Assembly (NCBI GenBank): GCA_024509875.1
Contig: JAMPIV010009912.1
Coordinates: forward strand, 124,001 to 188,000
Reading direction: 5' to 3'
Length of the DNA stretch: 64,000 bases
Source: Oreohelix idahoensis
Lineage: Eukaryota > Mollusca > Gastropoda > Stylommatophora > Oreohelicidae
Below are positions 10,250-20,644 of the stretch, in pieces (within the stretch, counting starts at the first letter, position 1; every line of letters starts with the position of its first letter). A program made the position numbers and the translations under genes. The notes under the pieces are model-generated. The model searched no databases and had not been told where the DNA came from. It saw only the letters and a list, made by a program, of their open reading frames with translations.

Positions 10250-10735
10250 GTTCTCAAAAATTGTGTCTCTAATGTTTGATCTGACACAGGTCTACAGAAC
10301 AGTTCATGTTTGTTCTCAAATATTGTGTTTCTAATGTTTGATCTCACACAGGTCTACAGAACAGTTCATGTTTGTTCTCAAATATTGTGTTTCTAATGTT
10401 TGATCTCACACAGGTTTACAGAACAGTTCATGTTTGTTCTCAAATATTGTGTTTCTAATGTTTGATCTCACACAGGTCTACAGAACAGTTCATGTTTGTT
10501 CTCAAATATTGTGTTTCTAATGTTTGATCTCACACAGGTCTACAGAACAGTTCATGTTTGTTCTCAAATATTGTGTCTCTAATGTTTGATCTGACACAGG
10601 TCTACAGAACAGTTCATGTTTGTTCTCAAATATTGTGTCTCTAATGTTTGATCTCACACAGGTCTACAGAACAGTTCATGTTTGTTCTCAAATATTGTGT
10701 CTCTAATGTTTGATCTAACACAGGTTTACAGAACT
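10250..10735 (+). repeat. 62-bp tandem repeat containing the 3' splice site, 8 copies
   Basis: The motif (G)ATCTCACACAGGTCTACAGA starts a unit repeated exactly every 62 bp (TCTACAG or TTTACAG at 10291, 10353, 10415, 10477, 10539, 10601, 10663 and 10725). The last copy is the true acceptor and first 12 bases of exon 10724-10853; the seven upstream copies are decoys. Confidence 0.9.
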
Positions 10736-10853
10736 GCTCGGAGACTGTCCAGACAGTGATAGAGTCCATGTTTTCTCTGATTGAGACAGTGGCCGAGGGT
10801 TCTGATGCTTTATGTAGGCTGATACTTCACAGTCATGGTCAGATCATTGCAAG
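10724..10853 (+). CDS. internal exon of the helical-repeat host gene
   Basis: The acceptor is TTTGATCTAACACAG and the donor GTCAGT. It enters in phase 1 (completing a Gly codon) and leaves with two bases of a codon. It encodes LQNCSETVQTVIESMFSLIE and TVAEGSDALCRLILHSHGQI, typical ARM/HEAT-like helices. The acceptor and first 12 exon bases form the last unit of a 62-bp tandem array. Confidence 0.75.
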
Positions 10854-10858
10854 GTCAG

Positions 10859-10998
10859 TGTACAGGTCTTGCCATCTTGTTTAAATGTTCTATTATTTAA
10901 TGTATGTAGCTTTGTTCTAACTTGTCTGTGTACAGGTCTTGCCATCTTGTTTAAATGTTCTATAATTTAATGTATTTAGCTTTGTTTTAACTTTCTTT
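10859..10998 (+). repeat. 70-bp direct duplication after the donor
   Basis: TGTACAGGTCTTGCCATCTT and the sequence following it occur twice, 70 bp apart (10861 and 10931), with a few differences. They begin six bases into the intron after exon 10724-10853. Confidence 0.75.
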
Positions 10999-11125
10999 TG
11001 TCCATGAAGTTCCCGGCGTCTCGGGACACTTAGAAACAATAGGACTACTGTCCTCTCAGGCTTGACAAAGGAGGTGACTAATACGTAGTTGTATTAGCTA
11101 GAGAAACCACTGCTGCAAGTGCATA

Positions 11126-14100
11126 TGAATACTTTGACAGGCTTCCTGCAAGGGGAGAACAGCTACTTTGACAGGCTTCCTGCAATGGGGGGAACAGCTA
11201 CTTTGACAGGCTTCCTGCGAGGGGAGAACAGCTACTTTGACAGGCTTCCTGCAAGGGGAGAACAGCTACTTTGACAGGCTTCCTGCGGTGGGAGAACAGC
11301 TACTTTGACAGGCTTCCTGCAAGGGGAGAACAGCTACTTTGACAGGCTTCCTGCGATGGGAGAAAAGCTACTTTGACAGGCTTCCTGCAAGGGGAGACCA
11401 GCTACTTTGACAGGCTTCCTGCGATGGGAGAACAGCTACTTTGACAGGCTTCCTGCAAGGGAAAAACAGCTACTTTGACAGGCGTCCTGCAAGGGGAAAA
11501 CAGCTACTTTGACAGGCTTCCTGCAAGGGGAGAACAGCTACTTTGACAGGCTTCCTGCAAGGGGAGAACAGCTACTTTGACAGGCTTCCTGCGATGGGAG
11601 AACAGCTACTTTGATAGGCTTCCTGCAAGGGGAGAACAGCTACTTTGACAGGCTTCCTGCGATGGGAGAACAGCTACTTTGACAGGCTTCCTGCAAGGGT
11701 AGAACAGCTACTTTGACAGGCTTCCTGCAAGGGGAGAACAGCTACTTTGACAGGCTTCCTGTGATGGGAGAACAGCTACTTTGACAGGCTTCCTGCAAGG
11801 GGAGAACAGCTACTTTGACAGGCTTCCTGCAAGGGGAGAACAGCTACTTTGACAGGCTTCCTGCGATGGGAGAACAGCTACTTTGACAGGCTTCCTGCAA
11901 GGGGAGAACAGCTACTTTGACAGGCTTCCTGCAAGGGGAGAACAGCTACTTTGACAGGCTTCCTGCAAGGGGAGAACAGCTACTTTGACAGGCTTCCTGC
12001 AAGGGGAGACCAGCTACTTTGACAGGCTTCCTGCGATGGGAGACCAGCTACTTTGACAGGCTTCCTGCAAGGGGAGACCAGCTACTTTGACAGGCTTCCT
12101 GCGATGGGAGACCAGCTACTTTGACAGGCTTCCTGCAAGGGGAAAACAGCTACTTTGACAGGCTTCCTGCAAGGGGAAAACAGCTACTTTGAAAGGCTTC
12201 CTGCAAGGGGAGAACAGCTACTTTGACAGGCTTCCTGCAAGGGGAGAACAGCTACTTTGACAGGCTTCCTGCAAGGGGAGAACAGCTACTTTGACAGGCT
12301 TCCTGCGAGGGGAGAACAGCTACTTTGACAGGCTTCCTGCAAGGGGAGAACAGCTACTTTGACAGGCTTCCTGCGATGGGAGAACAGCTACTTTGACAGG
12401 CTTCCTGCAAGGGGAGAACAGCTACTTTGACAGGCTTCCTGCAAGGGGAGAACAGCTACTTTGACAGGCTTCCTGCAAGGGGAGAACAGCTACTTTGACA
12501 GGCTTCCTGCGATGGGAGAACAGCTACTTTGACAGGCTTCCTGCAAGGGAAAAACAGCTACTTTGACAGGCTTCCTGCAAGGGAAAAATAGCTACTTTGA
12601 CAGGCTTCCTGCAAGGGGAGAACAGCTACTTTGACAGGCTTCCGACAAGGGTAAAACAGCTACTTTAACAGGCCTCCGGCAAGCGAAAAACAGCTACTTT
12701 GACAGGCTTCCTGCGATGGGAGAACAGCTACTTTGACAGGCTTCCTGCAAGGGGAGAACAGCTACTTTGACAGGCTTCCTGCAAGGGGAGAACAGCTACT
12801 TTGACAGGCTTCCTGCGAGGGGAGAACAGCTACTTTGACAGGCTTCCTGCAAGGAGAGAACAGCTACTTTGACAGGCTTCCTGCGATGGGAGAACAGCTA
12901 CTTTGACAGGCTTCCTGCAAGGGGAGAACAGCTACTTTGACAGGCTTCCTGCAAGGGGAGAACAGCTACTTTGACAAGCTTCCTGCAATGGGAGAACAGC
13001 TACTTTGACAGGCTTCCTGCAAGGGGAGAACAGCTATGTTGACAGGCTTCCTGCAAGGGGAGACCAGCTACTTTGACAGGCTTCCTGCGATGGGAGACCA
13101 GCTACTTTGACAGGCTTCCTGCAAGGGGAGAACAGCTACTTTGACAGGCTTCCTGCAAGGGGAGAACAGCTACTTTGACAGGCTTCCTGCAAGGGAAGAA
13201 CAGCTACTTTGACAGGCTTCCTGCGATGGGAGACCAGCTACTTTGACAGGCTTCCTGCAAGGGGAGAACAGCTACTTTGACAGGCTTCCTGCAAGGGGAG
13301 AACAGCTACTTTGACAGGCTTCCTGCAAGGGGAGAACAGCTACTTTGACAGGCTTCCTGCAAGGGGAGAACAGCTACTTTGACAGGCTTCCTGCAAGGGG
13401 AGAACAGCTACTTTGACAGGCTTCCTGTGATGGGAGAACAGCTACTTTGACAGGCTTCCTGCAAGGGGAGACCAGCTACTTTGACAGGCTTCCTGCGATG
13501 GGAGAACAGCTACTTTGACAGGCTTCCTGCAAGGGAAAAACAGCTACTTTGACAGGCTTCCTGCAAGGGGAAAACAGCTACTTTGACAGGCTTCCTGCAA
13601 GGGGAGAACAGCTACTTTGACAGGCTTCCTGCAAGGGGAGAACAGCTACTTTGACAGGCTTCCTGCAAGGGGAGAACAGCTACTTTGACAGGCTTCCTGT
13701 GATGGGAGAACAGCTACTTTGACAGGCTTCCTGCAAGGGGAGAACAGCTACTTTGACAGGCTTCCTGCAATGGGAGAACAGCTACTTTGACAGGCTTCCT
13801 GCAAGGGGAGAACAGCTACTTTGACAGGCTTCCTGCAAGGAGAGAACAGCTTCTTTGACAGGCTTCCTGCGATGGGAGAACAGCTACTTTGACAGGCTTC
13901 CTGCAAGGGGAGAACAGCTACTTTGACAGGCTTCCTGCAAGGAGAGAACAGCTTCTTTGACAGGCTTCCTGCGATGGGAGAACAGCTACTTTGACAGGCT
14001 TCCTGCAAGGGGAGAACAGCTACTTTGACAGGCTTCTTGCGATGGGAGAACAGCTACTTTGACAGGCTTCCTGCGAGGGGAGACCAGCTACTTTGACAGG

Positions 14101-14735
14101 CTTTCTGCAAGGGGAGACCAGCTACTTTGACAGGCTTCCTGCGATGGGAGACCAGCTACTTTGACAGGCTTCCTGCAAGGGGAAAACAGCTACTTTGACA
14201 GGCTTCCTGCAAGGGGAGACCAGCTACTTTGACAGGCTTCCTGCGATGGGAGACCAGCTACTTTGACAGGCTTCCTGCAAGGGGAGAACAGCTACTTTGA
14301 CAGGCTTCCTGCGATGGGAGAACAGCTACTTTGACAGGCTTCCTGCGATGGGAGAACAGCTACTTTGACAGGCTTCCTGCAAGGGGAGAACAGCTACTTT
14401 GACAGGCTTCCTGCAAGGGGAGAACAGCTACTTTGACAGGCTTCCTGCAAGGGGAGAACAGCTACTTAGACAGGCTTCCTGTGATGGGAGAACAGCTACT
14501 TTGACAGGCTTCCTGCAAGGGGAGAACAGCTACTTTGACAGGCTTCCTGCGATGGGAGAACAGCTACTTTGACAGGCTTCCTGCAAGGGGAGAACAGCTA
14601 CTTTGACAGGCTTCCTGCAAGGAGAGAACAGCTTCTTTGACAGGCTTCCTGCGATGGGAGAACAGCTACTTTGACAGGTTTCCTGCAAAGGGAGAACAGC
14701 TACTTTGACAGACTTCCAGCGATGGGAGACCAGCT
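11126..14735 (+). repeat. 34-bp minisatellite, about 106 copies, intronic
   Basis: The unit is CAGCTACTTTGACAGGCTTC followed by CTGCAAGGGGAGAA, period 34 bp, over 3.6 kb. Two main variants (CTGCAAGGGG and CTGCGATGGG) are interspersed, with minor ones (AGACCAG, AAAACAG, GCTTCTTTG). The unit length is not a multiple of three, so frames stay open only on the minus strand over a few units. Its origin is not recognised. Between 11000 and 11126 I see nothing. Confidence 0.92.
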
Positions 14736-14875
14736 GTATTTAAATTACTAAATTATTATTGGGAAAGTTTTGACAGAGCCATGATTGCTTCCATCATTAG
14801 GAACTCCATAACAAGCGATGTTTTCTCTCAGTATTATCAAACCTGTTACAGTTGTTGATTTCCATGCAATCACAG

Positions 14876-15650
14876 GTATGACTCTTGTTCCATTGACATG
14901 TGTCTGGTTCTTGTCATCTCTTGTTCCATTGACATGTGTCTGGTTCTTGTCATCTCTTGTTCCATTGACATGTGTCTGGTTCTTGTCATCTCTTGTTCCA
15001 CTGACATTTTCTGGTTCTTGTCATCTCTTGTTCTACTGACATTTGTCTGGTTCTTGTCATCTCTTGTTCCACTGACATGTGTCAGGTTCTTGTCATCTCT
15101 TGTTCCACTGATATTTGTCTGGTTCTTGTCATCTCTTGTTCCACTGACATTTGTCTGGTTCTTGTCATCTCTTGTTCCACTGACATGTGTCAGGTTCTTG
15201 TCATCTCTTGTTCCACTGACATTTGTCTGGTTCTTGTCATCTCTTGTTCCACTGACATTTGTCTGGTTCTTGTCATCTCTTGTTCCACTGACATGTGTCA
15301 GGTTCTTGTCATCTCTTGTTCCACTGACATTTGTCTGGTTCTTGTCATCTCTTGTTCCACTGACATTTGTCTGGTTCTTGTCATCTCTTGTTCCACTGAC
15401 AGTCTTCTGGTTCTTGTCATCAGTTCCACATTAGTGATCTTGTCATACCACTTCACTCTTTCTATTCAATGCAACCATTCATTTATGAAAGTCTGTTGCT
15501 TTTTGGTTTGGCTTTTTGTTGTTCACCATGTTTCAGAGCCATACAATAAGACTGACTTGACATTTGATTTGAATATTCTGATTTTTGTATTGGGCTTGAT
15601 TTCTTTTGATCTCAATAATTTCCTTGTGCAAAAATTTGTTGGCAATATCT
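14876..15650 (-). mobile_element. LINE fragment (minus strand) with internal 36-bp array
   Basis: Read on the minus strand, 15650 to 15430 encodes decayed LINE tail sequence (QTFINEWLH, then RVKWYDKITNVEL). The segment that follows, for TRTRQVSVEQEM, is amplified in tandem down to 14878. The plus-strand locus at 32570-34375 has the same layout with the flanks better preserved. The sequence downstream of the array (the RRR-WIGHTLR block) is missing here. Confidence 0.75.
14878..15424 (-). repeat. 36-bp minisatellite, about 15 copies, LINE-derived
   Basis: The plus-strand unit is TCTTGTTCCACTGACATTTG followed by TCTGGTTCTTGTCATC. It is the reverse complement of the array at 32812-34128. The unit is 12 codons long and keeps the LINE frame open (TRTRQVSVEQEM). 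Variants ATTTGTC, ATGTGTC and ATGTGTCAGG alternate in an approximately three-unit pattern. Confidence 0.9.
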
Positions 15651-16149
15651 GAATCCTGGAAAACTTCTGCTTCTTCTTCTTACACTCTCAGATGTCTACT
15701 GGAAAACGATTTAAAATAAGACCGAAGTACAGTCCCTTGACATGAAACTGTGGTGATGTTTGACAGTATGACAAGCAAAAATATCTTCTGTAGCGGCAAC
15801 TTCATTCTGTTCCTTGCTTGTTCCTTTCGTTTAAAAAATGTCAGTTTTGATTGTCAACTTTCAGACGCTAGTGCTTTCTTGTACTTTTTTGTTTCCATAT
15901 CGGTGGGAGCGTGTTTGTATTTTTGTTTTCTTCTTAAATATGCAGTATCTGTATTTTCTACTGAGACAAATGCACCAGCCCTGCATCTCGGTGTGTGATG
16001 ACCTAAATTTTGTTGTCAGCCGGAAAAAAACACTTAAATCTGGGGTGTGGACTAGTCCATAGAACAAAGACAGAAATGTCATTCTGACATTGCTGTTTTG
16101 GTTTTTCTGTTTCATGATCACTGTACGTACCCTGGAAGTTGTTTTATTT
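15651..16149. other. intron sequence with nothing recognised
   Basis: This stretch is T-rich intron sequence between two LINE-derived arrays. Short frames are present on both strands but show no domain, splice context or similarity that I recognise. Confidence 0.5.
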
Positions 16150-18730
16150 CATGACTGTAACTTCATGATTGTAAGTAGTTTGTATAGAACCAACTCTGTC
16201 ATATGGAAGTAAGTCATGGACAACCAGTAAACAGGGGCACAATCCCTGAAGACCATCGTGATATGATTGTACAGAAGATTGTTTAGAATACTAAAATGAG
16301 AATGTCGTGAAAGAAGCCCGAACATAAAAGAAGCATGTTACGAGTATTAGAAAGAAGTAATCTACCTTCTTTGGGCATGTTACGAGTATTAGAAAGAAGT
16401 AATCTACCTTCTTTGGGCATGTTACGAGTATTAGAAAGAAGTAATCTACCTTCTTTGGGCATGTTACGAGTATTAGAAAGAAGTAATCTACCTTCTTTGG
16501 GCATGTTACGAGTATTAGAAAGAAGTAATCTACCTTCTTTGGGCATGTTACGAGTATTAGAAAGAAGTAATCTACCTTCTTTGGGCATGTTACTCATAAT
16601 AGAAAGAAGTAATCTACCTTCTTTGGGCATGTTACGAGTATTAGAAAGAAGTAATCTACCTTCTTTTGGTATGTTACGAGTATTAGAAAAAAGTAATCTA
16701 CCTTCTTTGGGCATGTTACGAGTATTAGAAAGAAGTAATCTACCTTCTTTGGGCATGTTACGAGTATTAGAAAGAAGTAATCTACCTTCTTTGGGCATGT
16801 TACGAGTATTAGAAAGAAGTAATCTACCTTCTTTGGGCATGTTACGAGTATTAGAAAGAAGTAATCTACCTTCTTTGGGCATGTTACGAGTATTAGAAAG
16901 AAGTAATCTACCTTCTTTGGGCATGTTACGAGTATTAGAAAGAAGTAATCTACCTTCTTTGGGCATGTTACGAGTATTAGAAAGAAGTAATCAACCTTCT
17001 TTGGGCATGTTACGAGTATTAGAAAGAAGTAATCTACCTTCTTTGGGCATGTTACTCATATTAGAAAGAAGTAATCTACCTTCTTTGGGCATGTTACGAG
17101 TATTAGAAAGAAGTAATCTACCTTCTTTGGGCATGTTATGAGTATTAGAAAGAAGTAATCTACCTTCTTTGGGCATGTTACGAGTATTAGAAAGAAGTAA
17201 TCTACCTTCTTTGGGCATGTTACTCATATTAGAAAGAAGTAATCTACCTTCTTTGGGCATGTTACGAGTATTAGAAAGAAGTAATCTACCTTCTTTGGGC
17301 ATGTTACGAGTATTAGAAAGAAGTAATCTACCTTCTTTGGGCATGTTACGAGTATTAGAAAGAAGTAATCTACCTTCTTTGGGCATGTTACGAGTATTAG
17401 AAAGAAGTAATCTACCTTCTTTGGGCATGTTACGAGTATTAGAAAGAAGTAATCTACCTTCTTTGGGCATGTTACGAGTATTAGAAAGAAGTAATCTACC
17501 TTCTTTGGGCATGTTACGAGTATTAGAAAGAAGTAATCTACCTTCTTTGGGCATGTTACGAGTATTAGAAAGAAGTAATCAACCTTCTTTGGGCATGTTA
17601 CGAGTATTAGAAAGAAGTAATCTACCTTCTTTGGGCATGTTACTCGTATTAGAAAGAAGTAATCTACCTTCTTTGGGCATGTTACGAGTATTAGAAAGAA
17701 GTAATCTACCTTCTTTGGGCATGTTACGAGTATTAGAAAGAAGTAATCTACCTTCTTTGGGCATGTTACTCATATTAGAAAGAAGTAATCTACCTTCTTT
17801 GGGCATGTTATGAGTATTAGAAAGAAGTAATCTACCTTCTTTGGGCATGTTACGAGTATTAGAAAGAAGTAATCTACCTTCTTTGGGCATGTTACAAGTA
17901 TTAGAAAGAAGTAATCTACCTTCTTTGGGCATGTTACGAGTATTAGAAAGAAGTAATCTACCTTCTTTGGGCATGTTACGAGTATTAGAAAGAAGTAATC
18001 TACCTTCTTTGGGCATGTTACTAGTATTAGAAAGAAGTAATCTACCTTCTTTGGGCATGTTACTCATATTAGAAAGAAGTAATCTACCTTCTTTGGGCAT
18101 GTTACGAGTATTAGAAAGAAGTAATCTACCTTCTTTGTGCATGTTACTCATATTAGAAAGAAGCAATCTACCTTCTTTGGGCATGTTACGAGTATTAGAA
18201 AGAAGTAATCTACCTTCTTTGGGCATGTTACGAGTATTAGAAAGAAGTAATCTACCTTCTTTGGGCATGTTACGAGTATTAGAAAGAAGTAATCTACTTT
18301 CTTTGAGCATGTTACTCATATTAGAAAGAAGTAATCTACCTTCTTTGGGCATGTTGCTCATATTAGAAAGAAGTAATCTACCTTCTTTGGGCATGTTACT
18401 CATATTAGAAAGAAGTAATCTACCTTCTTTGGGCATGTTACGAGTATTAGAAAGAAGTAATCTACCTTCTTTGGGCATGTTACGAGTATTAGAAAGAAGT
18501 AATCTACCTTCTTTGAGCATGTTACGAGAAGAGGGAAGCTGGAATATATATCATGACAACAGAAAAGATTGAAGGAAAAAGTGATGGAGGACAACAAGGA
18601 GAGAAGATACTGAAGACTTTAACATCATGGCATGGACAGAAGTCAGCAATACAATTGATAAACTGTACTGGGGGCATGAAGTTGTGGAGAGACATGATCA
18701 CCTGTGCCTGCTGGCATGTTACATGAAAAA
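16150..18730 (+). mobile_element. LINE tail with a 2.2-kb array inserted in its frame
   Basis: The left flank (16170-16330) carries decayed LINE sequence (SYGSKSWTTSKQ-like, then IWLYRRLFRI). The right flank (18525-18725) carries the same element's C-terminus (IMTTEKIEGKSDGGQQGEKI, then LTSWHG, LINCTG, MKLWRDMI). The array at 16335-18530 sits exactly where the FFGHV-RRGKLEYI block is expected. The copy at 34955-35163 (minus) shows the unexpanded C-terminus. Confidence 0.75.
16335..18530 (+). repeat. 42-bp minisatellite, about 52 copies, LINE-derived
   Basis: The unit is GGGCATGTTACGAGTATTAG followed by AAAGAAGTAATCTACCTTCTTT. Most copies are identical; a common variant replaces ACGAGTATTAG with ACTCATATTAG, and more variants lie at the 3' end. 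Being 14 codons without stops in several frames, it yields long spurious frames on both strands. The sequence corresponds to the LINE segment before the RRGKLEYI block. Confidence 0.92.
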
Positions 18731-18807
18731 GCAGAATTGTGAGCTGTGATTTGAGAAATATGCTCATGTCATGTCATTTGACCTTTTTGTCTCCTGTTAC
18801 TTTTCAG

Positions 18808-18863
18808 CAAATGTGGTTTACACAAACTGGAGCAGTGTCTGCAGAACTTGTCACAGCGAACAG
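18808..18863 (+). CDS. internal exon of the host gene with a GA 5' splice site
   Basis: The acceptor is GTCTCCTGTTACTTTTCAG. The first base completes a Ser codon from exon 10724-10853. The 18 codons read KCGLHKLEQCLQNLSQRT, and one base of a Gly codon is left over. The phase-correct donor would be at 18864, but the sequence there is GATAAGG, not GTAAGG. Reading through gives an immediate TAA. So either a rare GA-AG intron is used or the donor is mutated. The phase match to exon 20563-20640 supports the boundary. Confidence 0.6.
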
Positions 18864-18869
18864 GATAAG

Positions 18870-19789
18870 GGTCAGGAATGAACAGCACTCACAAATAAAA
18901 CAGGGAGCTTGGAGTGCTGAATAAATACCAGACATGATCTTTTTCTTGACTCTTAAAAAAACTGAACGTCAGTACGCAAGTCTGTTTGATGAATGACACT
19001 GGATGTTTCAGGGTGACCCTTCTTCAGTGACTGATTTTCTTTATATATTCTATCATCAGCAGTCACAAAACTGGCAGTGACTATCATCTTGTACCTGGCA
19101 TAGACACACCCCCCCCCTCCCCTCCCACCCACCCACCCAAAAACGGTGCAACAAATTCAATGGCTGACATGAATAAAACTATTCTATCACATCATATTTC
19201 CTAGACTGTAAGACATTGTAACATCAGCTTTGAGGAAGCAGCTGTGACACATGCATGTGTGTGTGTGTGAAAGAAGGACATGAGAAAAACTGTCACATGC
19301 TGGCATATCTTCAAGCACCTATAACTTTTTTTTTACCATATTTTTTCCCCCCTTGTAATCAATTTTTTCTTCATTGCAAATGTCTTTTGTCCTTGAAAGA
19401 CCTTCTTTATGTGGCAGATATCTAAGCATATAAAAATACTGACCTGACATCTAATCTAGCATACAGTTTGTGTAGTCTTGTATTTTGAATGACGGATATT
19501 AAAAACTTAAATAAGACTACGTCATCTGCTCACAGCTGTTACTTTCACCAAGTCATGGTTACACATAAAAAAACATGAATATGTCAGTGCCATGAAGCAG
19601 CATTATATTCTGTTTGCCTGTTATTGTTGTAATATTTATGTCTATTATTGTTATTGTTATAATCTGTAAGTTGTTACACTTATTGTATTAAAGGCAATAT
19701 AAGGTTGAGACATAACAGTTTTCTTGTTTTAGTCAGTCTATTTTACCTCCAATGTTCCATGCTGTTTCAGCAACCCTTCTCTGCCTTTG
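18870..19789. other. intron, no features beyond simple sequence
   Basis: The stretch holds a C-rich tract (19109-19140), a short (TG)n run near 19256-19269 and AT-rich intron sequence. No exon, transposon or RNA gene is supported. Confidence 0.5.
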
Positions 19790-20560
19790 TCATTTGCACA
19801 GTCCTTCTCTGCCCTTGTCACATGTACACTCATTCTCTGCCCTTGTCACATGTACAGTCCTTCTCTGCCCTTGTCACATATACAGTCCTTCTCTGCCCTT
19901 GTCACATGTACAGTCCTTCTCTGCCCTTGTCACATGTACAGTCCTTCTCTGCCCTTGTCACATGTACAGTCCTTCTCTGTCCTTGTCATGCTTACAGTCC
20001 TTCTCTGCCCTTGTCACATGTAGTCCTTCTCTGCCCTTATCACATGTACAGTCCTCTGCCCTTGTCACACATACAGTCCTTCTCTGCCCTTGTTACATGT
20101 ACAGTCTTTCTCTGCCCTTGTCACACATACAGTCCTTCTCTGCCCTTGTCACATGTACAGTCCTTCTCTGCCCTTGTCATGCATACAGTCCTTCTCTGCC
20201 CTTGTCACATGTACAGTCCTTCTCTGCCCTTGTCACATGTACAGTCCTTCTCTGCCCTTGTCACATGTACAGTCCTTCTCTGCCCTTGTCACGTGTTCAG
20301 TCCTTCTCTGCCCTTGTCACGTGTACAGTACTTCTCTGCCCTTGTCACATGTACAGTCCTTCTCTGCCAATGTCACATGTAGAGTTCTTCTCTGCCAATG
20401 TCACATGTAGAGTCCTTCTCTGCCAATTTTACATGTAGAGTCCTTCTCTGCCAATGTTACATGTAGAGTCCTTCTCTGCCAATGTTACATGTCAGTCCTT
20501 CTCTGCCAATGTTACATGTACAGTCCTCTGCCAATGTTACATGTAGAGTCCTTCTCTGAC
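19790..20560 (+). repeat. 28-bp minisatellite, about 27 copies, ending in a splice acceptor
   Basis: The unit is TCCTTCTCTGCCCTTGTCAC followed by ATGTACAG, period 28. From 20370 a variant (CTCTGCCAATGTCACATGTAGAG) takes over. The last partial unit, TCCTTCTCTGACAG, is the polypyrimidine tract and AG of exon 20563. Every unit itself looks like a pyrimidine tract followed by a CAG. Confidence 0.92.
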
Positions 20561-20562
20561 AG

Positions 20563-20640
20563 GAGAACCTTTTGATGATCAGATTGCTTTCTGTTGGAAT
20601 AAAGTGTCCACATTCATAAACAAACCATCTGGAGCCTGCA
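20563..20640 (+). CDS. internal exon of the helical-repeat host gene
   Basis: The acceptor is CCTTCTCTGACAG. It enters in phase 1 (Gly) and encodes EPFDDQIAFCWNKVSTFINK and PSGAC. The best donor is GTACGT at 20641 (phase 1 out), but the final exon needs a phase-2 partner. The alternative donor GTACAC at 20645 fits the phase without an extra exon. So either the end is 20644 or a small exon between 20645 and 21998 was missed. Confidence 0.6.
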
Positions 20641-20644
20641 GTAC

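Noticed and set aside
10073..10279. Short frame before the 62-bp array as an extra exon
   Set aside because: No acceptor/donor pair in matching phase; exons 8059-8157 and 10724-10853 already join in phase.
11126..14735. CRISPR-like regular array
   Set aside because: Units are contiguous with no unique spacers, and the sequence is a eukaryotic intron. All arrays in the window are plain minisatellites.
16283..18572. Long open frames on both strands with 14-residue repeats (RVLERSNLPSLGML / MPKEGRLLLSNTRN), looking like repeat proteins
   Set aside because: They are the 42-bp minisatellite read in stop-free frames. Both strands and several frames are open simply because the unit is a multiple of three without stops, and in the parental LINE frame each unit contains a stop.
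19705..20438. Three overlapping frames rich in SPSLPLSHVQ / SFSALVTCT repeats
   Set aside because: 28-bp intronic array; the unit is not a multiple of three, so all three frames cycle through the same peptide. Intronic to the host gene.
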